Below, one piece after another: positions 31,850-39,685 of a stretch of DNA of 50,747 bases (the first letter of the stretch is position 1; each line of letters starts with the position of its first letter). The notes below the pieces were generated by a model, which was not told where the DNA came from, did not search any database, and worked only from the letters and a program-made list of their open reading frames with translations. This DNA comes from Saprospiraceae bacterium (lineage in GTDB: Bacteria; Bacteroidota; Bacteroidia; Chitinophagales; Saprospiraceae). The position numbers were made by a program, and so were the translations under genes. The DNA lies in assembly GCA_021738725.1 (NCBI GenBank), contig JAIPBE010000022.1, positions 1-50,747 on the forward strand, read 5' to 3'.

Positions 31850-33049
31850 TTATTGTAGAGCCAGAAGGGCAGTAGTCAAACCCTCCGCCAACCATTTTGC
31901 CACAGCCTCCCGATTATCAGTGATAACCAGACGGCGCTGGTCTTCCGGATTTCGAATATTGGCTAACTCGATATACACAGCTTGGGGACTGGTTTCCCGT
32001 AATGTATAGAGATCACGGGTTGTCACTGTGCCATGGTAATCCCGACTACTTTGATGAATGCCGTATTTCTGCTTGAAAGTTCGGTGCAATTCCTCTGCGA
32101 TTGCCTTCCCGCCTTTGCTTCCTTTTAAATGGTAGAAGAACACATCCCGCCTTAAACCCTGATTGTTTGAGTCTACGTGGATCTCCACGGTCGTTTGAGA
32201 CTTGACCCCCTGCTTTTTATGTTTTTCAAAATAGCGGTTGACTGTTGCTGTGCGCTGGTATAACCGCTCTTTCTGATTGAGGGGGATCACCTGATCACCC
32301 AATACTGTTTCATCAGAATCACACGGCAGAAATGCCTCATCACGAATACCATCCGAGTCATCCCGAACAATCATATAGACCAATGCGCCACGTTGGATCA
32401 GTTGACGGGTCAGGCGCAAGCATACATCATAAGCATATTCATCTTCACACAAGGTGTGTCCACTTCGTTTGCCGATCGCTCCGGGGTCGGGGCCGCCATG
32501 ACCACTAATAATGTAGATGACCTGCCCTTCCAGTTCGGAAGACTTCTTTTCGACCTTCCTGCAGGCAGGGCCGAAAATGGCATAACCGTCTTCCCGGGAG
32601 ACCTCGGCATCCAGAGTCGTCTCGACCTTTGTATCGCTGATCTCGGACAGACAATTCAGAAAATGAAAGGGCAGCCACAGATCCTTGTCTTTTTCGTAAG
32701 CCTCCTCTCGGCGGCCTTTAGCTTGTGCATCCCGGTTGTATTGCTGGATCTGGACAGCCAGATCAAAATCGGTGATGCCGATGGTGGAGCGAATGCTTCG
32801 CCCATTGTATGTGAAACGACGGATGGGCAATAAATAATCCCTTCCATTGATGAGTCCATCTGTTTTCTCCATCTGGTTGAGCTTGTAGAACTCTTCCACA
32901 TTACAGGAGTATGCTTCCAGGTCGAAGCGCCGGAGAAGGGACAGTACGCCATCCCCACGCTCGGCACGAGTGACGAGATAACTGGTCTCTTTCTGTGCCG
33001 AGACAAGGGTCGAAATGAAGAGAATGAAGCAAATGACGATTGGACGCAC
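31850..33049 (-). CDS. N-acetylmuramoyl-L-alanine amidase (Amidase_3 family), secreted
   Basis: Zinc amidases of this family cut the bond between muramic acid and the peptide stem of peptidoglycan. The protein is 399 residues with a signal peptide (MRPIVICFILFISTLVSAQ). A region of about 140 residues with a LysM-like look (GDGVLSLLRRFDL to GRDYLLPIRRF) precedes the catalytic domain. The zinc and catalytic residues sit in ISGHGGPDPGA (H184), CEDEYAYD, VEIHVDSNNQ and VYIELANIRN. The start is a GTG at 33049; no in-frame ATG is near. A perfect TACCTTTG box lies just ahead of it. It diverges from ccmB. Confidence 0.88.
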   Translation of the reverse strand: MRPIVICFILFISTLVSAQKETSYLVTRAERGDGVLSLLRRFDLEAYSCNVEEFYKLNQMEKTDGLINGRDYLLPIRRFTYNGRSIRSTIGITDFDLAVQIQQYNRDAQAKGRREEAYEKDKDLWLPFHFLNCLSEISDTKVETTLDAEVSREDGYAIFGPACRKVEKKSSELEGQVIYIISGHGGPDPGAIGKRSGHTLCEDEYAYDVCLRLTRQLIQRGALVYMIVRDDSDGIRDEAFLPCDSDETVLGDQVIPLNQKERLYQRTATVNRYFEKHKKQGVKSQTTVEIHVDSNNQGLRRDVFFYHLKGSKGGKAIAEELHRTFKQKYGIHQSSRDYHGTVTTRDLYTLRETSPQAVYIELANIRNPEDQRRLVITDNREAVAKWLAEGLTTALLALQ

Positions 33050-33053
33050 GATG

Positions 33054-33061
33054 CAAAGGTA
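33054..33061 (-). promoter_or_regulatory. TAnnTTTG promoter box of the amidase gene
   Basis: TACCTTTG on the minus strand ends at 33054, and only four bases (CATC) separate it from the GTG start at 33049. With initiation about 5-6 bases past the box the transcript would begin at or next to the start codon. Confidence 0.5.
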
Positions 33062-33122
33062 TAAGTTTAGGAAAAGGACAGGATACCCTTTTCCGATTCC
33101 GGCTGTCGAAATGATTTTGACC

Positions 33123-33130
33123 TACCTTTG
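33123..33130 (+). promoter_or_regulatory. TAnnTTTG promoter box of ccmB
   Basis: TACCTTTG on the plus strand is followed by six bases (ATACCG) and then the ccmB ATG at 33137. It is the same octamer as at the divergent amidase gene and at the SRP RNA. Predicted initiation falls within a base or two of the ATG. Confidence 0.5.
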
Positions 33131-33136
33131 ATACCG

Positions 33137-33802
33137 ATGAACGGATTGATCAAACAGTCTTGGTCTTTGATGCGCCTGTATGGGGCATTGGAGGGTCGGA
33201 ATCGCCGAACGTTGAGTGGTGTATTTCTGTATGTGCTGGTCATCATGATGGTGACTTCCTATATTTTTGGATCGCCGGAAGGCCCTGTCTGGTTGGGGGT
33301 GTTCTGGGTCGTCCTGTTGTTTTCGGCTGTAAATATCGGTGTACTGAGTTACACGCAAGAAACGGGAGGAAGACGATTGTATTATTTTCAACTGGCGGAT
33401 CCACTCGCCGTCTATCTGGCCAAATCCCTGTTCATCTTCATATTGTTGCTGATGGTGAGTCTGGTTTCGCTGGCCCTCCTGGGTTTGTTTCATGGCTGGC
33501 CGGTTGTGCAGCCATTCTACCTGTGGACTGGCATCGGGTTGGGTAGCTTGGGGCTGGCATTTCTTTTCGGATTTCTGGCGGCCATCGGCAGTCAGACCAG
33601 AAGCAGTGCAACCCTCAGTACGGTCATCAGTTTTCCATTGGTCATAGGTCTGGCCATGTTGTCAGGAAAAATTACAAAAGCCAGCCTATTGCCAGGGGCG
33701 ACATGGAATATGCTCAAAGATGATTTTCTGATGCTTTCAGGATTGGACTTGATGATCGCCGGGTTGGGTCTCCTCCTATTTACCTACATTTGGCGGGATT
33801 GA
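33137..33802 (+). CDS. ccmB: Heme exporter membrane subunit CcmB
   Basis: CcmB is the membrane subunit of the CcmABCD machinery, which delivers heme to the periplasm for cytochrome c maturation. The 221-residue protein has six hydrophobic segments and matches CcmB in length. Visible signatures include LYGALEGRNRRTLSGVFLYV near the N-terminus, FWVVLLFSAVNIGVLSYTQE, GRRLYYFQLADPLAVYLAKS, and SSATLSTVISFPLVIGLAML. The ATG at 33137 is preferred over a TTG at 33128, which lies inside the promoter box. ccmC, ccmD and glutamate dehydrogenase follow on the same strand. No ccmA ATPase gene is in the window, so it must lie elsewhere or be supplied by another ATPase. Confidence 0.88.
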   Translation: MNGLIKQSWSLMRLYGALEGRNRRTLSGVFLYVLVIMMVTSYIFGSPEGPVWLGVFWVVLLFSAVNIGVLSYTQETGGRRLYYFQLADPLAVYLAKSLFIFILLLMVSLVSLALLGLFHGWPVVQPFYLWTGIGLGSLGLAFLFGFLAAIGSQTRSSATLSTVISFPLVIGLAMLSGKITKASLLPGATWNMLKDDFLMLSGLDLMIAGLGLLLFTYIWRD

Positions 33803-33842
33803 TCCCCGAATCATTTTAATGCGTGGAAAGGTGCTTTAGGTC

Positions 33843-34907
33843 ATGCGGTTTATAAAAACATATGGTTGGAAGTTGTTGGGGGTGCTCCTCGTGGCCTATT
33901 CCCTGATCGCTGGTATGTTGATCCCCCTGAAGCCGGGTATTCTCGAGGTCGTTCCGACGTCGCTCAACACCGACACTCTTGCCGAATTGAAGATCACTGG
34001 ATATAACACCCGGTTTACCCAGTCATCTGATACCCGCGTTTGGTTGAAACTCAATGATGAGTTTATGATCAAGGCGGATTCGATCGGTATCGTAGACGAC
34101 AACCGAATAGTGGCGTTCATACACATACCGCCCTATTTCCCCGTGCCAGAAAATACGGTTGATTGTTCGATCATCGTCGACAATTCTGTAGATGGCGCAT
34201 TCGTCAAACCGACAGCAGTATTCCTGCATCAGAACGAAAAGAATTTGGACCTGGGATTTGCTTACTGGCGAAAAGACCTGGTGGAAGATCTGCATACAGA
34301 TCAAATGACTGGATTTCCCTTTCGCGGTATCCTGGAAGAGACCATTCGAAATACCTACTACCATGTTCCCATGTGGTTCGGAATGATGTTCCTGTTCCTG
34401 TTCTCCTTGATCTTCAGCATTCGCTTCATTCGGGGAACGGACCCCATGGGAGTTGCAAAAACCAGATCGCTCAATCAGATCGGACTGCTCTTTGGGGTGC
34501 TGGGACTTATTACCGGTGCCATTTGGGCGAAATTCACCTGGAACGCCTTCTGGAGCATGGATGTCAAACAGAATATGGCTGCGATTGCCACATTGATCTA
34601 TCTCGCCTATTTTTTACTAGGCCGATCGTTCGATGATCCCGACAAGCGAGATCGTGTAACCTCTGCCTATAATATCTTTGCCTTCCTGACCTTGATACCG
34701 TTGTTATTTATTATCCCCCGAATGACAGATAGTCTCCATCCCGGAAATGGCGGAAACCCGGCATTGGGCGGTGAGGACCTCGATCATACCATGCGTATAG
34801 TTTTCTATCCGGCAGTCATTGGTTGGACATTATTGGGGTTCTGGATGGCTGACTTACTATATCGCCTGCAAGTGATACAGCAACGTATTGATGACAAACA
34901 ACACTGA
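33843..34907 (+). CDS. ccmC: CcmC-like heme handling protein with large extracytoplasmic insertion
   Basis: CcmC presents heme on the periplasmic side for cytochrome c biogenesis. Core features: a histidine-bearing turn before a membrane segment (NTYYHVPMWFGMMFLFLFSL), a degenerate tryptophan-rich loop (AKFTWNAFWSMDVKQN), and a second histidine segment (LDHTMRIVFYPAVIGW). At 354 residues it is about 130 longer than ordinary CcmC. The extra sequence lies between the first membrane segment (residues 8-28) and the second (about 173-193) and reads as a beta-sandwich, IPT/Ig-like (VVPTSLNTDTLAELKITGYN to ENTVDCSIIVDN). ccmB precedes and ccmD follows by 5 bases. The start ATG is at 33843. Confidence 0.85.
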   Translation: MRFIKTYGWKLLGVLLVAYSLIAGMLIPLKPGILEVVPTSLNTDTLAELKITGYNTRFTQSSDTRVWLKLNDEFMIKADSIGIVDDNRIVAFIHIPPYFPVPENTVDCSIIVDNSVDGAFVKPTAVFLHQNEKNLDLGFAYWRKDLVEDLHTDQMTGFPFRGILEETIRNTYYHVPMWFGMMFLFLFSLIFSIRFIRGTDPMGVAKTRSLNQIGLLFGVLGLITGAIWAKFTWNAFWSMDVKQNMAAIATLIYLAYFLLGRSFDDPDKRDRVTSAYNIFAFLTLIPLLFIIPRMTDSLHPGNGGNPALGGEDLDHTMRIVFYPAVIGWTLLGFWMADLLYRLQVIQQRIDDKQH

Positions 34908-34912
34908 GCCCT

Positions 34913-35122
34913 ATGGGAAAGCGTATCATGACCTGTATAGCATTCTGTTTGATGGGAACTGTAACCTGGGCGGCATCACCCGTGCAAGATTTCTTTCGAT
35001 CAACAGGTAAGATATATGTTGTTTTTGCTGTAATCCTCAGCATCTTTGTGGGGATTATTCTGCTATTGATCAGAATGGAAAGACGAATTAATCGAATTGA
35101 GAATCAAATAAATCCTTCATGA
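34913..35122 (+). CDS. CcmD family small membrane protein
   Basis: The protein has 69 residues. A first hydrophobic stretch (TCIAFCLMGTVTWA) may be a signal peptide. A single membrane segment follows (IYVVFAVILSIFVGIILLLI), then a charged tail with an ERRINRIE helix. This is the size and shape of Bacteroidota CcmD-like proteins. CcmD is a small membrane subunit that helps release holo-CcmE from CcmC. The assignment leans on its position directly after ccmC. Its TGA overlaps the ATG of the glutamate dehydrogenase gene. Confidence 0.7.
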   Translation: MGKRIMTCIAFCLMGTVTWAASPVQDFFRSTGKIYVVFAVILSIFVGIILLLIRMERRINRIENQINPS

Positions 35123-36537
35123 AAGTCGGAGATATCAGTTTTTACGAAAGTGTCCAGAAGAACTTTGATAAAGCTGCCGGACACACAGATTTGCACAAAG
35201 GTCTGCTCGAGCAGATCAAGGTGTGTAATTCGGTCTATTCAATGCGATTTCCTGTTAAAATCGGGAATGAGTATCAGACCATTGAAGCCTACCGGGTTCA
35301 ACATTCACACCATCGGCTTCCGACAAAAGGAGGAATTCGATACAGCATCCATGTCAACCAGGAGGAAGTGATGGCCCTGGCCTCATTGATGACCTACAAA
35401 TGTGCCATCGTGGATGTACCCTTCGGTGGCGCCAAAGGAGGTGTCAAGATCAGTCCACGCAAATACACGTCCGGCCAACTGGAAAAGATCACCCGTCGAT
35501 ATGCAGCGGAACTGATCCGAAAGAATTTCATTGGCCCCGGTATTGATGTCCCGGCTCCCGATTATGGAACAGGCAGTCGTGAAATGGCCTGGATTCTCGA
35601 TACATACCTCAGTTTTAATCATGGAGAGATCGATGGTGCTGCCTGCGTAACTGGTAAGCCAGTGGATCAGAACGGAATCCGTGGACGTGAGGAAGCTACC
35701 GGCCGTGGTGTCTATTATGGACTGAGAGAAGCCTGCAACTTCAAGGATGATATGGCCAAATTAGGCCTGACGACTGGGATGGCCGGTAAGACCATGGTGA
35801 TCCAGGGACTTGGAAACGTAGGGGCATACACCGGTACGATCTGCCAGGAAGAAGGCGATGTCAAAGTCATCGGTATAGCAGAATACGAAGGCAGTATCTA
35901 TTCAGAAAAAGGTATAAACGTAGCTGCGCTGGTCAAGTATCGGAAGGAAACCGGGTCTATCCTCGGTTTTCCAGGTACGAAAACACTGAAGGACCGTACA
36001 TCTGCCCTCGAACTGGAGTGTGATATTCTGGTGCCCGCCGCACTGGAAAGTCAGATCCATATCGGTAACGCGTCCAAGATCAAAGCAAAGATCATCGGCG
36101 AAGCCGCCAATGGTCCTGTCACCGCAGATGCAGAGGAAATCCTCCTCCAGAAAGGAATTCTGGTCGTTCCTGATATGTTCCTCAACGCGGGTGGTGTGAC
36201 TGTCTCCTATTTCGAATGGCTGAAGAATTTGAGCCATATGCGATTTGGTCGGATGGAAAAGCGTTTCAACCAACAGACGTACGACAATATCGTCCAACTG
36301 GTGCTGAATATGACGGGCAAGAAACTGGGTGACCGAGAGAAGGCTCTCGTCGCACGCGGCGCTGATGAAATCGATCTTGTACGTTCCGGTCTGGAAGAGA
36401 CGATGATCACAGCGTATCAGCAGATCAGAGAGATCTACAAGCGGAAGAAGAAGATTCAGGATATGCGAACGGCTGCGTTCGTCAGTGCGCTGAATAAAGT
36501 GGCTAACGATTACATTTCTCGCGGGATCTTCCCATAA
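35119..36537 (+). CDS. Glutamate (Glu/Leu/Phe/Val) dehydrogenase
   Basis: This enzyme interconverts glutamate and 2-oxoglutarate plus ammonia. The 472-residue protein has the substrate motif LPTKGGIRYS, the catalytic lysine region MTYKCAIVDVPFGGAKGGV (K94 and the PFGGAKGG lysine), the proton-relay aspartate D148 in PAPDYGTGSREM, and the Rossmann nucleotide site MVIQGLGNVGAYT near residue 232. Both domains are complete, with IIGEAANGPVT and MFLNAGGVTVSYFEW. The length is slightly above the usual 410-450. The start overlaps ccmD (ATGA), so it is expressed with cytochrome c biogenesis genes. A hairpin terminator and an Lrp-type regulator gene follow. Coenzyme preference (NAD or NADP) cannot be decided here. 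Confidence 0.93.
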   Translation: MKVGDISFYESVQKNFDKAAGHTDLHKGLLEQIKVCNSVYSMRFPVKIGNEYQTIEAYRVQHSHHRLPTKGGIRYSIHVNQEEVMALASLMTYKCAIVDVPFGGAKGGVKISPRKYTSGQLEKITRRYAAELIRKNFIGPGIDVPAPDYGTGSREMAWILDTYLSFNHGEIDGAACVTGKPVDQNGIRGREEATGRGVYYGLREACNFKDDMAKLGLTTGMAGKTMVIQGLGNVGAYTGTICQEEGDVKVIGIAEYEGSIYSEKGINVAALVKYRKETGSILGFPGTKTLKDRTSALELECDILVPAALESQIHIGNASKIKAKIIGEAANGPVTADAEEILLQKGILVVPDMFLNAGGVTVSYFEWLKNLSHMRFGRMEKRFNQQTYDNIVQLVLNMTGKKLGDREKALVARGADEIDLVRSGLEETMITAYQQIREIYKRKKKIQDMRTAAFVSALNKVANDYISRGIFP

Positions 36538-36573
36538 TTAGAGCATTGAAGGCGAATTGTGCCTGCGGGCATT

Positions 36574-36611
36574 AAGGGAGGATGATTTTTGTAAAAAAAC
36601 CATCCTCCCTT
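36574..36611 (+). terminator. Hairpin terminator after glutamate dehydrogenase
   Basis: AAGGGAGGATG (36574-36584) pairs with CATCCTCCCTT (36601-36611). The loop itself can pair as TTTTT with AAAAA, extending the stem. TTAAACTTATTTC follows. It separates the ccm-gdh unit from the regulator gene. Confidence 0.75.
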
Positions 36612-36655
36612 TAAACTTATTTCAAAAATCGCAGTTATTCGATATAAAATTCTCC

Positions 36656-37147
36656 ATGATCGATTTCAAGTTAGATAAAGTGGATTTGAGGATTCTGAGG
36701 ATCCTTCAAGAGAGCAGTAAGATTACCAATCTTGAATTGTCCAAAAGGATCGGCCTGTCGCCAGCACCCACTCTGGAGCGCGTTCGTAAACTGGAACAGT
36801 CCGGGGTCATCATAAGCTATCATGCGATGGTGGATCCTCAGGTCATCGGTTTGAATGTGCAAACGTTTGTCCTGGTATCCCTTGCCTGGCAGAAAGAGAA
36901 TGCCCTGAATCAATTCCTGGATAAGATCAAGAAGATCAACGAGATCACCGAGTGTTATATCATTACCGGTGAAGCAGATGTATTGATCAAGATCGTTGTC
37001 AAGGATATTCCGACCTACGAACAGTTGTTGTTCAAGACATTGAGCCAGATCGAGGAGATCGAACGTCTGAAGACGTTGATGGCATTGTCTATGGTCAAGC
37101 AATCAAAGGTCCTTCCTTATGATTATGAGAATCCGGATGCAGTCTAA
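36656..37147 (+). CDS. Lrp/AsnC family transcriptional regulator
   Basis: The 163-residue protein has the family layout. An N-terminal winged helix-turn-helix (KVDLRILRILQESSKITNLELSKRIGLSPAPTLER in shorter blocks, residues about 7-42) is followed by LEQSGVIISYHAMVDP. A C-terminal RAM ligand-binding domain (CYIITGEADVLIKIVVKDIPTYEQLL) completes it. Members sense amino acids and control their metabolism. Its position directly after glutamate dehydrogenase suggests it controls that gene or its own; this is inference. The start is the ATG at 36656, while the frame remains open to 36557 through the terminator region, which is not credible coding sequence. Confidence 0.93.
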   Translation: MIDFKLDKVDLRILRILQESSKITNLELSKRIGLSPAPTLERVRKLEQSGVIISYHAMVDPQVIGLNVQTFVLVSLAWQKENALNQFLDKIKKINEITECYIITGEADVLIKIVVKDIPTYEQLLFKTLSQIEEIERLKTLMALSMVKQSKVLPYDYENPDAV

Positions 37148-37164
37148 AGGTGGGTGTCTCGCCC

Positions 37165-37980
37165 ATGCCTGATATGGGCCGTTCATCCAATAAACAGTCT
37201 CTGTTGTGGGAGGTCCGTCGCGCTGATAAAACACTGGCGGGATACCTCCTCGGCACCATGCATACTCGTGATCAGCGTGTGCATGCACTGTTGGCTCCAT
37301 TGGTGCCCTACCTTTCCCAGTGCCAGGTAGTCGCGACAGAGTTCTCTATACATGAAGTAGGCGTGACACAGGAATCCTTCCTGCAGCACGTTCCGGATTG
37401 GACATCCAAATTGTCCAAGAAACAGAAGAAGGCACTGATCAAGATGATCGAACACCATCAGCTCGGAACACTGGACAGTTACCGACAATTGCCACCGCTT
37501 TTGCTGCTTCAAGCACTGGTCGAGGAATTGTTAGGGAAGGAATCCGCACAACCGTTTGATCTGGTGCTAGCGCAACAGGCTGAATCGGATGGTCTGTCGG
37601 TAACAGGAGTGGAGACACTTCAAGAACAGTTGGACATTCTCCAAACCATCCCTCTGGATGTCCAGGTGAAGCAACTTACGCAGGTGCTGGCCAATCAGAA
37701 AAAGTACAAGCGGCAGATCCGCAAGCAGGTAAAATGGTATCTCCAGCAGAATATCAGACAATTATACAAAGCGTCCCGAAAGCAAATGGGTCGCTTGCGA
37801 AAGCTTCTTCTGCTTGATCGAAACAAACGAATGGCAAAGCGGATGGCCGCTATGTATGCTCAGCAAGTCCACTTCATCGCCATCGGTGCTGCCCACCTGT
37901 CCGGGAACAAAGGAGTGTTGGCAGGCTTGAAAAAGAGAGGATATCGCCTTCAACCGATCACATTTAAGACGCATGACTGA
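37165..37980 (+). CDS. TraB/GumN family protein
   Basis: The 271-residue protein shows the TraB/GumN pattern: LLWEVRR, GYLLGTMHTRD (the GTxH motif) near the N-terminus, VVATEFSIHEVG (conserved acidic residue), VTGVETLQEQL, then LLLDRNKRMAKRMAAM and HFIAIGAAHLSGNKGV at the C-terminus. The family shares a fold with erythromycin-esterase-like and Tiki metalloproteases, but activity in most bacterial members is unknown. There is no signal peptide, unlike many family members, so a cytoplasmic location is likely. The start could be GTG 37150, ATG 37165 or ATG 37174; I prefer 37165. Its stop overlaps the next gene's ATG (ATGACTGA). Confidence 0.85.
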   Translation: MPDMGRSSNKQSLLWEVRRADKTLAGYLLGTMHTRDQRVHALLAPLVPYLSQCQVVATEFSIHEVGVTQESFLQHVPDWTSKLSKKQKKALIKMIEHHQLGTLDSYRQLPPLLLLQALVEELLGKESAQPFDLVLAQQAESDGLSVTGVETLQEQLDILQTIPLDVQVKQLTQVLANQKKYKRQIRKQVKWYLQQNIRQLYKASRKQMGRLRKLLLLDRNKRMAKRMAAMYAQQVHFIAIGAAHLSGNKGVLAGLKKRGYRLQPITFKTHD

Positions 37981-38647
37981 ACCGCGGTCTGCTTTGGTTC
38001 TCGGGGCCACCGGTCTGGTGGGTCAACAGATCGTAGAGCAGTTGCTTCTCGACCCAACCTATACCACTATCCGCCTCTTTACCAGAAGACCCACCGGGTT
38101 CTCGGATGCAAGAGTGGAGGAGGTCATCGTAGATCTGGAGCATCTGCCAGAATCAGCGGCCATGTATCAGGCGGATGATCTGTTTATCGCCTTTGGAACG
38201 ACCATCAAAAAAGCAGGTAGCCAGGAACGGTTTCAGGAGATCGATCTGGAAATCCCCCTGGACTTTGCCCGACGTGCTCGAGCATCTGGGACAGATCATT
38301 GCCTCCTGGTCTCATCTGTCGGTGCAGATGTACATTCGAAGGTTTTTTACAGTCGGGTGAAAGGAGCATTGGAAGATGGCCTTGAAGAAATCGATTTCGA
38401 ATCTTTACAGATCTTTAGACCCTCATTTCTGATGGGCGATCGCCAGGAATTCAGACTGGGAGAGGCGATCGGAATTGGAATATTTCGATTCTTGTCCCGT
38501 ATCAAGGATGACCTCTTTGGGGTGTACTCTCCCATGCCCGTTCCCATGCTGGCCAAAGCGATGGTCATTGCAGCCAGAATGGAGTTGGACGGCCATTTGA
38601 TCTATCATTATCGGGAAATAAGAAACCTTTCCCGACAAAAGCTTTGA
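37973..38647 (+). CDS. NAD(P)-binding Rossmann protein (HTATIP2/TIP30-like atypical SDR)
   Basis: The 224-residue protein begins with a dinucleotide-binding loop ALVLGATGLVGQQIVEQLL (GxxGxxG). FIAFGTTIKKAGSQERF, HCLLVSSVGAD and the motif FYSRVKGALEDGL follow. The Y-x-x-x-K pair of short-chain dehydrogenases is present as YSRVK. LQIFRPSFLMGDRQEFRLGE completes the atypical SDR pattern seen in TIP30-like proteins. The substrate is unknown. It is translationally coupled to the TraB-like gene and followed three bases later by gldC. Confidence 0.85.
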   Translation: MTEPRSALVLGATGLVGQQIVEQLLLDPTYTTIRLFTRRPTGFSDARVEEVIVDLEHLPESAAMYQADDLFIAFGTTIKKAGSQERFQEIDLEIPLDFARRARASGTDHCLLVSSVGADVHSKVFYSRVKGALEDGLEEIDFESLQIFRPSFLMGDRQEFRLGEAIGIGIFRFLSRIKDDLFGVYSPMPVPMLAKAMVIAARMELDGHLIYHYREIRNLSRQKL

Positions 38648-38650
38648 ATT

Positions 38651-39019
38651 TTGGAAAAACAAAAGGTCGTAAGAACCAGTCAGATTCGCATCAATGTCGG
38701 TCTGAACGAAGAGAATATTCCTGTAGATATTGCCTGGGAAGCAGATGATCAAAAAGGGGTAGAGCCCCAGCCCTGCAAAGCGATGTTTCTCTCCTTGTTT
38801 GAGCGGAAGGCCAAAGAAACGCTCAAGATTGACCTCTGGACGGAAGATATGCAAGTGGCAGAAATGGATCGCATGATCTTCCACACCTTGCGCTCCATGA
38901 CAGATACGTATCTCAAGGCGAGCAATCATGTCGAACTCGCCCAGCAATTTCAGGAGTTTGTGCATTATTTCGGCGAAAAGACCGGTATTATCCCCGTTGA
39001 GAATCCACCCTCCAGCTAG
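38651..39019 (+). CDS. gldC: Gliding motility protein GldC
   Basis: The 122-residue protein opens with a beta strand and the family pattern SQIRINVGLNEENIPVDIAWEA, then KAMFLSLFERKAKETLKIDLWTEDM and MIFHTLRSMTDTYLKASN, matching GldC in order and length. GldC is found in gliding Bacteroidota and is needed for full motility in Flavobacterium johnsoniae, though its biochemistry is unclear. It is cytoplasmic by sequence. The start appears to be a TTG at 38651: the first in-frame ATG falls deep in the conserved core, and a stop lies just upstream. The SRP RNA gene follows. Confidence 0.88.
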   Translation: MEKQKVVRTSQIRINVGLNEENIPVDIAWEADDQKGVEPQPCKAMFLSLFERKAKETLKIDLWTEDMQVAEMDRMIFHTLRSMTDTYLKASNHVELAQQFQEFVHYFGEKTGIIPVENPPSS

Positions 39020-39084
39020 ACCACCTCTCCCCTAAGATCGGATGCATTCCAGAGGAAAATGCATCATGGATACATGAAAAAATG

Positions 39085-39092
39085 TACCTTTG
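39085..39092 (+). promoter_or_regulatory. TAnnTTTG promoter box of the SRP RNA gene
   Basis: TACCTTTG is an exact consensus match ending five bases before the folded 5' end of the SRP RNA at 39098. This gives a local calibration: initiation lies about six bases past the box. No TTTG -33 element is evident. Confidence 0.65.
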
Positions 39093-39097
39093 CACCC

Positions 39098-39196
39098 GGC
39101 GAGGACTATACGACCAGCTCCCTCTAAACTCCCCCAGGGCGGAAACGCAGCAAGGGTAGGAGGTTGTAGCGGTGCGATATAGTTTCTCGCCTTTTT
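39098..39196 (+). ncRNA. ffs: Small signal recognition particle RNA (4.5S-type)
   Basis: The conserved domain IV hairpin is readable: CCCAGGGCGGAAACGCAGCAAGGG, seen as CCCAGGGC, the GGAA tetraloop and ACGCAGCAAGGG with the asymmetric internal loop that binds Ffh. The outer helix pairs GGCGAG plus CTATA at the 5' end with TATAG plus CTCGCC at the 3' end, and CAGCTCC with GGAGGTTG inside. The closing helix is followed by TTTTTTT, so the RNA's own stem forms the terminator. Length is about 95 bases. It guides nascent membrane and secreted proteins to the Sec translocon with Ffh. Confidence 0.92.
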
Positions 39197-39592
39197 TTAT
39201 GCACTCCCCAGCCGTGCGCCCCACAGGGCAAACGGAATATTCAGCAAGATCGCGGGGATGATAAACCAAAGGGGATAAGGCAATTGAACAAGGTTGATCA
39301 CAGTGAAAACGGTGAGCCCAAATCCTATGATCAACCCGACTTGTTTTGTTTCGGAGTCACTGATTCGACTACCTGCGAATCCGGCGCCAAAGGCACCCAC
39401 GGCATAACAAAGTAGCAACAGGAGGAGCCGCCATACAGGAAGGCTGGTAATATAGACCCTCATCATCTCTGGGTCTGTATATTGGAGAGGTGTATCTGGC
39501 GGGTCAAATGCCTGCAGAATACCCTGCGTAATGCCGAGGAGGACAACCCCGATCACAATCCCTCCGATCACTGCCAACATTCGTCTGCCCAT
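39197..39592 (-). CDS. Small integral membrane protein (131 residues)
   Basis: Four hydrophobic segments are visible: MLAVIGGIVIGVVLLGITQGIL, WRLLLLLLCYAVGAFGAGFAGS, VGLIIGFGLTVFTVINLVQL and WFIIPAILLNIPFALWGARLG. Between the first two is an extracytoplasmic loop of about 25 residues (FDPPDTPLQYTDPEMM). No family name is certain and no catalytic residues are evident. Its stop codon abuts the T tract of the SRP RNA terminator from the other side. The start ATG at 39592 is clear and leaves 93 bases to the divergent transaldolase gene. Confidence 0.75.
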   Translation of the reverse strand: MGRRMLAVIGGIVIGVVLLGITQGILQAFDPPDTPLQYTDPEMMRVYITSLPVWRLLLLLLCYAVGAFGAGFAGSRISDSETKQVGLIIGFGLTVFTVINLVQLPYPLWFIIPAILLNIPFALWGARLGSA

Positions 39593-39685
39593 GCCTCGTT
39601 TTTTGGTAAAATAGGGATTTCATCTGATTGCAAATGGGAGGTGTGTCCCACCATATCCCTACCTTCACCCTGAAAATCCTACCCA

